Assembly: GCF_001434985.1 (NCBI RefSeq)
Contig: NZ_AZES01000051.1
Location: forward strand, 1-64,000
Reading direction: 5' to 3'
Length of the DNA: 64,000 bases
Origin: Companilactobacillus paralimentarius DSM 13238 = JCM 10415
GTDB lineage: Bacteria > Bacillota > Bacilli > Lactobacillales > Lactobacillaceae
Part shown: in pieces, positions 17,650-28,513 of the stretch
Layout: each line of letters begins with the position of its first letter
Numbering within the stretch: the stretch's first letter is position 1
Made by a program: the position numbers and the translations under genes
Notes under the pieces: generated by a model
Databases searched by the model: none
Seen by the model: only the letters and a program-made list of their open reading frames with translations
Told to the model about the DNA's origin: nothing

Positions 17650-18396
17650 ATGGCATTTTTTGGATTCAAAGATATTGATAAATTATCAGAAGTTGATATG
17701 GCCATTTATCGCTATATTGTTGATCACGATGAACAAGTTCCTTTAATGAGAGTACGTGACTTATCTCAAGGGGCACATGTTTCCAATTCTTCAGTCATGC
17801 GCTTTATTCATAAAATTGGTTATAGTAGTTTCCCCGAGTTCAAGGTTTCATTTAAAAGTGAGAATCAAGATTTAATGCGTTCAAAAAGTGATGTATTGAA
17901 TATTATTGATCGGAATGCTTTTCCCAATGACATTGAAAAGACAATTAAGTTGGTAGCTCATTTGATGCTAGATGCTGATAATATTGTTTTCTTTGGAATG
18001 GGAGGGTCTGGTGCAATTGCTGAATATGCTTCGAGACAAGCAGCGTCATTAGGATTCAATTCATATGCAGTTAAGGATCCGTTTTATCCTTTGATCCAAC
18101 AATTACACAATACTTCTAATAATGTCATCGTTACGCTATCAGTTTCAGGGCGGACTAGTGAAATTTTGGAAACTTTAAATAACTTTGTTAATAGTCCAGA
18201 TACTATTTTAGTTAGTATAACGGGAAATATTGAAAGTCCTATTGCTAGAATTGGTCGCTATGCACTTAGTTACAATATTCCAGAAACTAGAATTCATAAA
18301 TACTACGATTTAACAAGTCAGGTACCGTGTGTTTATATTGTTGATGGTTTACTAATGGAATTACATAATCAAGACATTGATCGAAAAATAGAATAA
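17650..18396 (+). CDS. RpiR/MurR-family transcriptional regulator
   Basis: The 248-residue regulator has an N-terminal RpiR helix-turn-helix (residues 1-77, with VSNSSVMRFIHKIGY as recognition region) and a C-terminal SIS domain (about 105-230, with GMGGSGAIAEYASRQA and LSVSGRTSEILE) that binds phosphosugars. It is translationally linked to the SDR (one-base gap, AAGGGG site). It probably controls the PTS-GH1-ROK operon that starts 135 bases downstream, whose promoter carries a large inverted repeat. Confidence 0.87.
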   Translation: MAFFGFKDIDKLSEVDMAIYRYIVDHDEQVPLMRVRDLSQGAHVSNSSVMRFIHKIGYSSFPEFKVSFKSENQDLMRSKSDVLNIIDRNAFPNDIEKTIKLVAHLMLDADNIVFFGMGGSGAIAEYASRQAASLGFNSYAVKDPFYPLIQQLHNTSNNVIVTLSVSGRTSEILETLNNFVNSPDTILVSITGNIESPIARIGRYALSYNIPETRIHKYYDLTSQVPCVYIVDGLLMELHNQDIDRKIE

Positions 18397-18451
18397 TGGA
18401 ACATGTTGTACCGCGATTGGAATATTATTCAAAGCTTAGGTACAGCAATTC

Positions 18452-18497
18452 AAAACGCTTACAAAGTATTCACAATTTGTAAGCGTTTTTCTATACT
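18452..18497 (+). promoter_or_regulatory. Promoter overlapped by a 14-bp inverted repeat
   Basis: AAAACGCTTACAAA (18452-18465) and TTTGTAAGCGTTTT (18476-18489) are perfect inverted arms. A promoter, TTCACA (18469-18474), 17 bases, TATACT (18492-18497), places its spacer over the second arm. The arm reads TGTAAGCGTTTT, close to a CcpA cre half. The repeat could be an operator for RpiR or CcpA, and also a terminator for the regulator gene. Confidence 0.55.
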
Positions 18498-18531
18498 GGT
18501 ATTTGTAATCAAATAAAGGGGGATTCATATT

Positions 18532-19911
18532 ATGATGAACAGTTTCAATACGTTCATGGAAAAACACATTGTTCCGTTTGCTACTAAGTTAAACGAACAA
18601 CGTCACATCGCTGCTATCCGTGATGCTTTCATGTACACATTTCCAATCACAATGGCTGCTTCAATTGTTATTTTGATTAATAATCTTGTCTTTTCAAAAC
18701 AAGGTTTTATTGCACAGATTTTATTTTTACCGAAATTTTTCCCACATTTGGAAGATGCTCAAAGGCTTCTAAACTCTGTAACTAACGGAACAATGAATAT
18801 TCTTTCAATTTTCATTGCTTATCTGGTTGCTAGAAATTTGGCCAAGTATTTTAAAGCCGATGATATGTTAGTTGGATTGACAGGAATTGCTGTCTTTATG
18901 ATTATGTACACACCTTCAATTATGAAGGGCGGAGTTACATACCTACCAACAACATATCTTGGTGCCCAAGGCTTGTTTGTTGCCATGCTCTGTGGTGGCT
19001 TAGTTGGTGAATTCTTACCTAAGCTTACTAGAATTAAGAAACTACAAATTAAAATGCCTGATATGGTTCCGCCAGCTGTTGCTCGTTCGTTTAATGGTTT
19101 AATTCCAATTGTTTTTGTCATTATGGCTGCTTCAATTTTGAATTTTCTTATTCAATTGGTTGCACCACAAGGTATCAATGATGTGATTTATAAGTCTATT
19201 CAAACACCGCTTACTCATATTGGTGTCAATATCTATGGTGTTATTATCATTGCCATTGTTCAAAATTTGCTATGGCTTGTTGGTATTCATGGTCCAAATA
19301 CTTTGAATGCTTTGAGATCAATTATTTTTACTGAAGCTGATATGAGTAATCAAACATATATCAATCTTCATGGTGTCGTAGGTGTCCCACATCGTGTTAC
19401 ATGGGGAATTTTAAACGATGTTTTTGCTAACATGGGTGGTTCTGGTATGACTCTAGGTCTTATCATTGCAATTTTCTTAGTATCAAGAAGAAAAGATTAT
19501 CGTGCTATTGCTAAATTAGCTTTCGTTCCAGGACTATTTAATATCAATGAACCTTTGATGTTTGGTCTACCAATTGTTTTAAACCCAATCATGGCTATTC
19601 CATTCGTATTAACACCTGTTGTTAATATCTTGGTTGGTTACTTTGTAACTGTTGTCTTTAATTGGATACCATCGCCGGCGATTAGTATGTCTTGGACCAC
19701 TCCAGGACCATTGATGCCGTTTATAGGAACTGGTGGTAATTTACTAGGACTAGTAATTGGATTTGTTTGTTTAGCAATTTCTGTAGCTATGTACTTCCCA
19801 TTCGTTTTGGCAGCTAACAAGATGGCTGTTCCTGACGATGACGAAAATAAAGAGGAAAAAATCGAAAAGGGTGCCGAAGATGAAGATATCAACGGTACTG
19901 TAGAAGCTTAA
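18532..19911 (+). CDS. PTS EIIC, lactose/cellobiose family
   Basis: The 459-residue permease has about ten membrane helices and the family landmarks: the DAFMYTFPITMAASIVILINN start, the PPAVARSFNGLIP segment near 178-192, the GIHGPN motif and the FNINEPLMFGLP motif near 340. It imports and phosphorylates a beta-glucoside together with EIIA and EIIB, neither of which is here. The tail is very acidic and charged (DDENKEEKIEKGAEDED), unlike its paralogues. It is first in an operon with a GH1 enzyme and a ROK kinase. Confidence 0.9.
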   Translation: MMNSFNTFMEKHIVPFATKLNEQRHIAAIRDAFMYTFPITMAASIVILINNLVFSKQGFIAQILFLPKFFPHLEDAQRLLNSVTNGTMNILSIFIAYLVARNLAKYFKADDMLVGLTGIAVFMIMYTPSIMKGGVTYLPTTYLGAQGLFVAMLCGGLVGEFLPKLTRIKKLQIKMPDMVPPAVARSFNGLIPIVFVIMAASILNFLIQLVAPQGINDVIYKSIQTPLTHIGVNIYGVIIIAIVQNLLWLVGIHGPNTLNALRSIIFTEADMSNQTYINLHGVVGVPHRVTWGILNDVFANMGGSGMTLGLIIAIFLVSRRKDYRAIAKLAFVPGLFNINEPLMFGLPIVLNPIMAIPFVLTPVVNILVGYFVTVVFNWIPSPAISMSWTTPGPLMPFIGTGGNLLGLVIGFVCLAISVAMYFPFVLAANKMAVPDDDENKEEKIEKGAEDEDINGTVEA

Positions 19912-19931
19912 TTATAAATATATAACGATGA

Positions 19932-21395
<1,464 letters not shown>

Positions 21396-21396
21396 T

Positions 21397-22296
21397 ATGA
21401 AAAATTATGTAGGTTTAGATATTGGAGGAACTTCAGTTAAGTATGGTTTAGTTGACGAAAATGGAGTTGTATCTAATAAAGGACATTTTAAGACTAACGT
21501 TGATGACCAAGCTGGTTTGTTGAAGGACTTGGTAACAGCCGTTAAAAACATTCAATCAGTTGATAAGAATGTTTTAGGTATCGGTGTCAGTATGCCTGGT
21601 GTTGTCCAAGCAGATGGTTTCCTAACAACTTCTGGAGCTGTGAAATGTTTTACAGGTATCAATTTGGCCCAATTGTTAGAGGAAAAAACAGGTTTGCCTG
21701 CCAAAATCGAAAATGATGCCAATGCTGCAGCGATTGCTGAAAAGTGGATTGGCTCAGCTCAAGGAATTCACGACTATATTGGTTTAGTTCTGGGAACTGG
21801 AGTCGGTGGTGCGATGATTATTAATGATCAAATCTATCGTGGCGCTCATGCTCGTTCTGGTGAATTCGGTTGGATGATTGTTGAAGATGATGATATTGAT
21901 GTTGAGATGGGCAGTCTAAATTTCCGTGGTGCGACTGTCATTGGCTTGATCAGACGATATAATCAGTTCAGTGATCAACCAGTTGAAGATGCTCGCCTAA
22001 TCTTTAAACGTGCTGACGGTGGGGAAGTTTTAGCTCAGAACATTTTGAAGAGTTACTATCATAGTCTGGCAAAGGGAATTATCAATTTGGAAGTTTCCTT
22101 TGATCCAGCGGTAGTAATTGTTGGTGGCGGAATTAGCGCTAATACTGAATTCATCGAAAATCTGAATAAGACGATTGAGGAAGTCAAGGCTACACATAAT
22201 AGTATTAAGGATATAGATTTACCACTTGTCAAAGCAGCTAAATTGAAGAATGATGCTGGGATGATTGGTGCAGTTTATCAATTGATTCACGCATAG
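21397..22296 (+). CDS. ROK-family sugar kinase without zinc motif
   Basis: The 299-residue protein begins YVGLDIGGTSVKYG, the ATP phosphate-1 motif, has GVSMPGVV and the catalytic ENDANAAAIAEKW (D in the DANA motif), and GLVLGTGVGGAMI. The usual ROK zinc site (CxCGxxGCxE) is absent; the region reads RSGEFGWMIVEDDDIDVE instead. In a beta-glucoside operon it could phosphorylate glucose released by the GH1 enzyme, or act as a beta-glucoside kinase. One base separates it from the GH1 stop, and a terminator follows. Confidence 0.87.
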   Translation: MKNYVGLDIGGTSVKYGLVDENGVVSNKGHFKTNVDDQAGLLKDLVTAVKNIQSVDKNVLGIGVSMPGVVQADGFLTTSGAVKCFTGINLAQLLEEKTGLPAKIENDANAAAIAEKWIGSAQGIHDYIGLVLGTGVGGAMIINDQIYRGAHARSGEFGWMIVEDDDIDVEMGSLNFRGATVIGLIRRYNQFSDQPVEDARLIFKRADGGEVLAQNILKSYYHSLAKGIINLEVSFDPAVVIVGGGISANTEFIENLNKTIEEVKATHNSIKDIDLPLVKAAKLKNDAGMIGAVYQLIHA

Positions 22297-22340
22297 AAAC
22301 AGAATGGCTTGCCCCCGTTAGGTTTTTATAAAACGTGAAA

Positions 22341-22379
22341 AAAATCAGCGACTCTGTATTTTGAAGTCGCTGATTTTTT
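22341..22379 (+). terminator. Terminator of PTS-GH1-ROK operon
   Basis: AATCAGCGACT pairs with AGTCGCTGATT around an 11-base loop and ends in six T. Confidence 0.85.
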
Positions 22380-22501
22380 GTCCAATTTGTATATTTCCTC
22401 CTTGTCATAATTACTATCAACAATAACTAAAGATGATAGGATTTGTGTCGAACCAAAAGTATTTTAAATATTAAATATTTTTATCTGATGGGGGTGAGAA
22501 T

Positions 22502-23836
22502 ATGAATGATTGGTTCAATAAAAGGATTATGCCAGGTATGATGAAATTTGTTAATACCCGTGTCATAACCGCAATAAAAAATGGTATGTTAGTTTCCTTG
22601 CCATTCATCATGGTAGGTTCTGTTTTCTTGCTACTGAGTTCATTTCCAGTTCCAGCGGTTGCTAATTGGATGAATAAGGTTGGTCTAACGCCATATTGGA
22701 CACAGGCTTATAATGCTTCATTTGGTGTTATGGCAATCTTTGCCGTTGTTGGTATTGCTTATAATTGGGCAAAAGATGCTGGGTTCGAACCACTTCCAGC
22801 CGAAATGACAGCTCTGGTCAGTTTTCTACTGATTATGCGTCCAACTACGGCAGTTATGAATGGTACTAAAACAGTTATTGCTGCAAAACAAGCACCTACA
22901 ATGTTAGGTGGATTTATTGATAGAACTTGTCTAGGCGGTCAAGGGATGATTGCTGCAATCTTAGTTGGATTGTTGACAGGTTGGATCTACTCTTGGTTTT
23001 TAAAACATCATATAACAATTAAATTACCTGATGCCGTACCACCCGCAGTTGCTGAATCATTCATTGCTTTGATTCCAGCTTTTGTAATCGTGACAGGCTT
23101 CTTACTTGTTTATATCTTCTTTGATTTAGTAGTACACGAAACTGTAACACAATGGATCTATACAACAATTCAAACACCTTTACAAGGAATAACCGATACA
23201 GCCGGAGGTGTCTTCTTAGTTGGTATTTTGGTACCATTCTTGTGGTTCTTTGGTGTTCATGGTTCCATCATTGTTGGCGGAATTATGGGACCACTACTAC
23301 AAGCTAATGCACTCCAAAATGCTCAAATTTTTAAAGCTCACGGTGTTGTAACCCAAGCCTTAGGTGGACATATCTTTACACAATCATTGATGGATCAATT
23401 TGGTACCGTTACGGGTGCCGGAATGACATTTGGATTAGCTGTCTATCTTTTGTTCTTCGCTAAGTCAGTACAATTAAAGAGTATTGGTAAATTGGCATTT
23501 ATTCCAGCTATCTTTAATATCAATGAGCCGATTCTCTTTGGCTTACCAGTTGTATTGAATCCAATCATGTTGTTACCATTTATGTTCATGCCAACATTTT
23601 CAATGCTTTCAACATACTTCTTAATTAAGATTGGTATCTTACCATACTTGAATGGTGTACAAGTACCATGGACTACACCACCAGTAATTTCAGGATTCTT
23701 GATTGGTGGTTGGAAAGTTATGATTTGGCAAGCTATCATCATTATCGCATCATTCTTTGTTTACTATCCATTTGTACACAAACAAGATGCAATCCTTTAT
23801 AAACAAGAACAAGCTGAGGCTAGTGCTAAAGCTTAA
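22502..23836 (+). CDS. PTS EIIC, lactose/cellobiose family
   Basis: The 444-residue permease has the same family marks as the other EIIC genes: ITAIKNGMLVSLPFIMVGSVFLLL opening, PPAVAESFIALIP, a GVHGSI loop and FNINEPILFGLP. It is the most divergent of the four and stands alone between two terminators, with no GH1, kinase or regulator beside it. It would need EIIA and EIIB made elsewhere. Substrate unknown. The GGGGGTGA site precedes the ATG. Confidence 0.9.
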   Translation: MNDWFNKRIMPGMMKFVNTRVITAIKNGMLVSLPFIMVGSVFLLLSSFPVPAVANWMNKVGLTPYWTQAYNASFGVMAIFAVVGIAYNWAKDAGFEPLPAEMTALVSFLLIMRPTTAVMNGTKTVIAAKQAPTMLGGFIDRTCLGGQGMIAAILVGLLTGWIYSWFLKHHITIKLPDAVPPAVAESFIALIPAFVIVTGFLLVYIFFDLVVHETVTQWIYTTIQTPLQGITDTAGGVFLVGILVPFLWFFGVHGSIIVGGIMGPLLQANALQNAQIFKAHGVVTQALGGHIFTQSLMDQFGTVTGAGMTFGLAVYLLFFAKSVQLKSIGKLAFIPAIFNINEPILFGLPVVLNPIMLLPFMFMPTFSMLSTYFLIKIGILPYLNGVQVPWTTPPVISGFLIGGWKVMIWQAIIIIASFFVYYPFVHKQDAILYKQEQAEASAKA

Positions 23837-23850
23837 TATATTAGGTTAAT

Positions 23851-23887
23851 AAAGACTCATGAGTATTGTAAGCTCATGAGTCTTTTT
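23851..23887 (+). terminator. Terminator
   Basis: AAAGACTCATGAG pairs with CTCATGAGTCTTT around 9 bases and ends in five T. Confidence 0.85.
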
Positions 23888-24017
23888 ATAATCTCTCAGT
23901 TAAATAAATTAAAATGATGAAATTATTTATAACATTGATATTGATTTATATGATTGAGAGTAATAATATATTGCCCAAGGAAGCACGAAAACAATGTGCT
24001 GAAAGTGGGGAGATTAT

Positions 24018-25607
24018 ATGGGGAAATATTTGAATACTAAAAATCATTGTTTAAATATAGTTTGGATTATTATCAATGCAATATTATCGGCAATTACGGC
24101 AGTTTTACTGACATATTCGACAAATGCTATTTTTGATAGGAATATCAAAAAATTGTTTTTCTGGTGTTTAATCAATCTTGCAGTATGGATTCTATTATTG
24201 TTGAGTGATTACTATCAGGCATTCTTTCAAGAAAAATTTGTTCAAAAGATTTGTGCAGATCTGCGTGTGAAGATTGCTACCGATATGTCAGAAGATACTT
24301 ATTCACATTTTCATAAAATGAATACGGGTCAATATATTTCCCAATATACAAATGATGTTGGGATGATTGAAAAGAATTATTTGAACAATCTCTACTTGGT
24401 TTTGTCCAGCATCTTTGCGGTCATATCATCGGCGATTGCGTTGGCTCTTTATAGTTACTATTTACTGGCGGCAACTGTAGTATTAGCAGGAATTCTCATG
24501 ACTTTGCCTAATTTACTTTCTAAGCCAATGGGGAAGGTTACTGAAGAATTATCTAGTTCCAATGAAAATTTAAATAGTGAAATTTCTAATATTTTGAATG
24601 GATTCGACGTGCTTTATAGTTATAATCGCTTGTCAGTTTTGCCCAAATTGGTTAATAAATATGCTCGACAATATTCGAAAAATAAAGTTGATTATACAAA
24701 GACTTCTAAGCGTGTTGAGAATTCAATTGGTAGTATAAGTATCTTCTGTCAGGTAGGAATAGATTTATTAACCGGTATTTTAGCAATTGGACAAATAATC
24801 CCTATGGGAGCTATTAGCTCCACCGGTAATTTGGCAGCGACTTTATTCAATTCGTTATCTCAAATTGGCAGTGAATATACGCAAATTAAGGCAACTAATT
24901 CTATTGTAGAAAAATTGAAAGTTAATTTAACTCAACAAAAGAAAGCTATGGATTCTCAATCAGAGTTACCAAGCTTTGAAAAGAATATCCAGATTAAAAA
25001 TTTATCTTATTCGGTTGGTGGAAAGGATATTTTTAAAGATCTTAATTTATCAATAAATAAGGGTGAAAAGGTGCTGATTACTGGAAATAGTGGAGTCGGC
25101 AAAAGCACGCTCTTAAAGATAATTAGTGGACAGATTAAGAATTATGAAGGACAAGTTTTAATTGATGGTTTAGATTTAAAGAAAATTGATTATAAATCAT
25201 TAAATAGAAATATTACATATATTGATCAGAAACCATATCTTTTTGCTGAAAGTATTAGGAATAATGTGACTCTTTGGAGACAAAATATTGAAGAAAAACT
25301 TTTCAAGAATTCCCTAAATATGTCCAAAGTTGATTTTCTTAATAATGATGATGCGGTTGTTCAGGACGATGCCTCGAATCTATCGATAGGACAGCAACAA
25401 AGAGTGGCTTTGGCAAGATATTATATTAAAGGAACACCGATTGCGCTATTAGACGAAGGTACATCAGCGTTGGATTATGATACGTCTTCAATAGTAGAAA
25501 GAAACTTGCTAGATGACCAGAAGAGAACGGTAATCGAAGTAGCCCATAAGTTTAATAAAGAGAACGAAAAGTATTTTACTCAAACTATAAATTTGGAAAA
25601 TGTTTAA
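24018..25607 (+). CDS. ABC exporter half-transporter (permease-ATPase fusion)
   Basis: The 529-residue protein joins an N-terminal six-helix exporter domain (about 10-285) to a C-terminal ATPase. The ATPase has Walker A GNSGVGKS (about 354-361), a Q-loop YIDQKPYLF, signature LSIGQQQR (about 455) and Walker B IALLDEG. The H-loop is EVAHKFN. It works as a dimer or with a partner to export a lipid, peptide or drug. The gene is monocistronic, with a convergent terminator shared with the EIIC gene after it. No peptidase or processing domain is seen, so a bacteriocin exporter is not supported. Confidence 0.87.
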   Translation: MGKYLNTKNHCLNIVWIIINAILSAITAVLLTYSTNAIFDRNIKKLFFWCLINLAVWILLLLSDYYQAFFQEKFVQKICADLRVKIATDMSEDTYSHFHKMNTGQYISQYTNDVGMIEKNYLNNLYLVLSSIFAVISSAIALALYSYYLLAATVVLAGILMTLPNLLSKPMGKVTEELSSSNENLNSEISNILNGFDVLYSYNRLSVLPKLVNKYARQYSKNKVDYTKTSKRVENSIGSISIFCQVGIDLLTGILAIGQIIPMGAISSTGNLAATLFNSLSQIGSEYTQIKATNSIVEKLKVNLTQQKKAMDSQSELPSFEKNIQIKNLSYSVGGKDIFKDLNLSINKGEKVLITGNSGVGKSTLLKIISGQIKNYEGQVLIDGLDLKKIDYKSLNRNITYIDQKPYLFAESIRNNVTLWRQNIEEKLFKNSLNMSKVDFLNNDDAVVQDDASNLSIGQQQRVALARYYIKGTPIALLDEGTSALDYDTSSIVERNLLDDQKRTVIEVAHKFNKENEKYFTQTINLENV

Positions 25608-25620
25608 TGGCTTATTACGC

Positions 25621-25665
25621 AAAAAATCGTATCAGTAGATTGATTCTACTAATACGATTTTTTTT
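25621..25665. terminator. Bidirectional terminator between exporter and EIIC gene
   Basis: AATCGTATCAGTAGA pairs with TCTACTAATACGATT (one mismatch) around a 5-base loop, with T-rich ends on both strands. Confidence 0.85.
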
Positions 25666-26983
25666 AATCTAATGCTTGTTCAGCTTGTTTTGCTTGGACA
25701 CGTTCACTTATCTTCATAAATGGTAAGTAGAAGAACACGCCAATTATGATAGTAACTATTTGAACTAGGACGGCTCGCCAATCACCGGCAGTTGCCAGAT
25801 AAGCTGATAATAGTGGTGGTGTGGTCCAAGGAACCATAACGACTACTCGATTCATGAATCCAATTGCAGTACAGAAGTAGGCGATTAGAATGCCGATAAC
25901 TGGAGTTAATACAAATGGAATCATCATAGGGATGTTGAAGACGATTGGATATCCGAAGATAACTGGTTCATTAATGTTGAATAGTCCAGGAGCAATGGCT
26001 AATTTGCCTAATTCTCTACCTGATTTTTGTTTGGAGAATAGGAAAATAGCAATCAATAAACAAATTGTTGATCCGGTTCCACCCATCATTCCGAAGGTAT
26101 CACGGAAAGTGTTAGTCAAAATGTATGGTGCTTGATGTCCAGCAGCAAAAGCAGCTGTGTTTTTGTTCATATTAATTAATAGGACGGGATCAAGTAAGGT
26201 ACCATTGATAACTGTTTGGTGAATACCAAGTGTGAATAGAAAGTTACCAATCGAGTAGATAAACAACATTCCAAATAGACTGGTATTAACTTTTCTAAGA
26301 GGTTCTTGAATAACATTAGTAATCAATGTAACAAGATCTGTGTTTCCAAAAACGGCTAGAAGTGCAGCAATTAAAGCAAATAGGCTGGCCGTTAAAATAG
26401 CAGGAATTAAGGAATTAAAAGATGCAGATACGGCAGGTGGGATGTTATCACCTAAATTGATTTGTAAATGTTTAACATTTGATAATTTAATAAATACTTC
26501 GGTAGCCAATAAACCAACGATAATACCACTGAACATACCAGTTGTTCCTAAATTACTGAATGAAAGCATGCCAGATACGTCAACGGCCTTTTTAGCACCA
26601 TTAGGAATTACACTTAATGAAATTGGCATTGTCATAATTAAACTAGCTAGTGAAATAATAGCAGCGGCAATAGAATTACTATAACTTTTGTTACGTGCCA
26701 AACAGAATCCAATTGCAGGAGCTAACATTAGACCAGCAATGTTTAGAGTACCGTTAGAAATTAAGTTTCCCCAAACTTGTAAATTGGTTAGGGTAGTACC
26801 ACTTGCCAGTTTAGGAAAGACAACGTTATTAATCAAAACTCCAACACCAGCTAGGATGAATAGGGGCATGATAACGGCGAAAGCATCACGTAATGATCTC
26901 AAGTGAACTTCAGATCCAATACGTGCGGATACAGCAGCAAATTTATCTAAAAATTTTTGACCTTTGCTTTTACTAGCATCCAT
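25664..26983 (-). CDS. PTS EIIC, lactose/cellobiose family
   Basis: The 439-residue permease has the usual marks: SLRDAFAVIMPLFILAGVGVLINN, PPAVSASFNSLIP, GIHQTVI and FNINEPVIFGYP. It is a close paralogue of the EIIC at 52820-54139 (shared MMIPFVLTPV and SAYLATAGDWRAVL segments). I start it at the ATG at 26983, 8 bases after GGAG; an in-frame GTG at 26992 overlaps that site. It is second gene of a GH1-EIIC operon controlled by a divergent GntR regulator. Confidence 0.9.
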   Translation of the reverse strand: MDASKSKGQKFLDKFAAVSARIGSEVHLRSLRDAFAVIMPLFILAGVGVLINNVVFPKLASGTTLTNLQVWGNLISNGTLNIAGLMLAPAIGFCLARNKSYSNSIAAAIISLASLIMTMPISLSVIPNGAKKAVDVSGMLSFSNLGTTGMFSGIIVGLLATEVFIKLSNVKHLQINLGDNIPPAVSASFNSLIPAILTASLFALIAALLAVFGNTDLVTLITNVIQEPLRKVNTSLFGMLFIYSIGNFLFTLGIHQTVINGTLLDPVLLINMNKNTAAFAAGHQAPYILTNTFRDTFGMMGGTGSTICLLIAIFLFSKQKSGRELGKLAIAPGLFNINEPVIFGYPIVFNIPMMIPFVLTPVIGILIAYFCTAIGFMNRVVVMVPWTTPPLLSAYLATAGDWRAVLVQIVTIIIGVFFYLPFMKISERVQAKQAEQALD

Positions 26984-26998
26984 CTTGATCACTCCATT

Positions 26999-28369
26999 CT
27001 ATAAAATATTTCCATTTGATTTGATAACTTCTTTAAACCAATTGAAACTCTTTTTAGGAACTCGTTTCATATCTCTAAGATCATGATTGCCACGGTTTAC
27101 GTAAACCATTCCATAACGTTTTTCCATATTTCCTTGTGAACTAGGAATGTCGATCAATCCCCAACCGAGGTATCCCATGACGTCTACACCGTCAATACTT
27201 ACGGCATCTTTCATGGCTTGAATGTGATCTCTGTGGTATCTAATACGATAATCATCGTTGATAGGATTCTTGCCGTCCCATTTTTCACTAACGCCAATTC
27301 CGTTTTCAATTGGGAAAAGTGGAAGATGTGTTTCATTAGAAATAGTGGTTAAAACAGTTCTAAATCCTAATGGATCGATTTGCCAGTCCCATTCGTTAGT
27401 TAAAAGATAAGGATTAGGTTTATGACCCTCGATACTGTAAAAGTTAGGGCAGGTATTTATTGGAATTAGTGTGCTGTCGATAGTTGAAGTTGAATAATAG
27501 CTGAAACTGATAAAATCACTCTTAGTATGAGAAATAATTTCCATTTCTTTAGGGTCCAAAATATCATCGAGCTGATTTAATTTCATATAATGGAGAACTT
27601 CGTCGGAATATTTTCCTTCAGTGAATAGACGAATTAGGTTGTTATCTGCAAATTCTAGGAATTTACGCGTAGCGGCAACATCTGTAGGTAATGCTGTTGC
27701 AGGATAAACTTCTTGATAGGCTAGCATGCCACCAATTTGTGTATTTGGATAATTTTCATGAACTTCATTAGCAATGGCAGCGTGGCAAAGGAATACGTGT
27801 TGTTGAATTTGATATAGATCTCTAATTGAATTGTCACCTTTGTAACCACTAATTTTGAAAGCTTCAGGAACACTGTAAAGATTTTGTTCGTTGAAAGTGA
27901 TCCAGTATTTAACTTTGCTACCAAAACGTTTGAGCATTTCCTTTCCATAGCGGATAAAAGCATCAACTACATGCTGACTAACGAAACCATTATATTTTTC
28001 AGCAAGATGTAGTGGCATATCAAAATGGTACAAGCAAATCATTGGTTGAATATCATTAGCCAATAATTCATCAATTAAATCATTGTAAAATTTGATACCT
28101 TCTTCATTAAAATCGCCGTCACCTTCGGGGTTAACACGACTCCATGAAATTTGGAATCTGTAACAATTCATACCCATTTCTTTCATCAATTTGATGTCTT
28201 CTGGATAACGATGATATTCATCAATAGCGACTTTCCAATCTGAAGCATCATCAGTAGCCTTACGAATATCGTAAACAGATTTACCTTTGCCGCCTTCGTT
28301 ATAAGCCCCTTCTGTTTGCATACTAGAGGTTGAATTGCCCCATAAAAAATCTTTTCTTAATTCATTCAT
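26999..28369 (-). CDS. GH1 6-phospho-beta-glucosidase
   Basis: The 456-residue GH1 enzyme has the acid/base glutamate in ITFNEQN (E161) and the nucleophile in FPIENG (E355). It has GGMLAYQEVYPAT and the phosphate-site end DMKRVPKKSFNWFKEVI. It hydrolyses phospho-beta-glucosides from the EIIC that follows 15 bases later. It is nearly colinear with the GH1 at 51401-52783. The start at 28369 follows AAGGAGG; an earlier in-frame start is upstream of that site and unlikely. A promoter with a cre site lies upstream. Confidence 0.92.
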   Translation of the reverse strand: MNELRKDFLWGNSTSSMQTEGAYNEGGKGKSVYDIRKATDDASDWKVAIDEYHRYPEDIKLMKEMGMNCYRFQISWSRVNPEGDGDFNEEGIKFYNDLIDELLANDIQPMICLYHFDMPLHLAEKYNGFVSQHVVDAFIRYGKEMLKRFGSKVKYWITFNEQNLYSVPEAFKISGYKGDNSIRDLYQIQQHVFLCHAAIANEVHENYPNTQIGGMLAYQEVYPATALPTDVAATRKFLEFADNNLIRLFTEGKYSDEVLHYMKLNQLDDILDPKEMEIISHTKSDFISFSYYSTSTIDSTLIPINTCPNFYSIEGHKPNPYLLTNEWDWQIDPLGFRTVLTTISNETHLPLFPIENGIGVSEKWDGKNPINDDYRIRYHRDHIQAMKDAVSIDGVDVMGYLGWGLIDIPSSQGNMEKRYGMVYVNRGNHDLRDMKRVPKKSFNWFKEVIKSNGNIL

Positions 28370-28396
28370 AAAAATTATCCTCCTTTTACAACACAA

Positions 28397-28425
28397 ATTG
28401 TACGCGCTTACAGTTAACTTGTAAA
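28397..28425 (-). promoter_or_regulatory. Promoter of GH1-EIIC operon with cre site
   Basis: On the minus strand TTTACA and TACAAT are 17 bases apart. The 14-mer TGTAAGCGCGTACA (28399-28412) fits the CcpA cre consensus and overlaps the -10. Carbon catabolite repression of the beta-glucosidase is likely. Confidence 0.65.
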
Positions 28426-28513
28426 CCCAAATTATTAAATTGGATTATCACGTTTTCAAACCAGATAAACACGGGTATTATATAGTTAAAGATAATATTG
28501 AGGTTAGAAAACT

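Noticed and set aside
18408-18425. TTGTACCGCG after the RpiR gene resembles the T-box GGTACCGCG core
   Set aside because: There is no specifier stem, AG box or aminoacyl-tRNA gene next to it, and only part of the motif is present.
23914-24033. A 39-codon frame with a hydrophobic start just before the ABC exporter
   Set aside because: It has no ribosome binding site and overlaps the exporter start, so a peptide substrate is not supported.
24018-25607. ABC exporter as a bacteriocin or pheromone exporter
   Set aside because: It has no peptidase C39 domain and no precursor peptide gene with a double-glycine leader nearby.
26340-26684. Long antisense reading frames, such as those opposite the EIIC and OPT genes
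   Set aside because: They overlap well-supported membrane genes in full and have no family-like motifs or ribosome binding sites.
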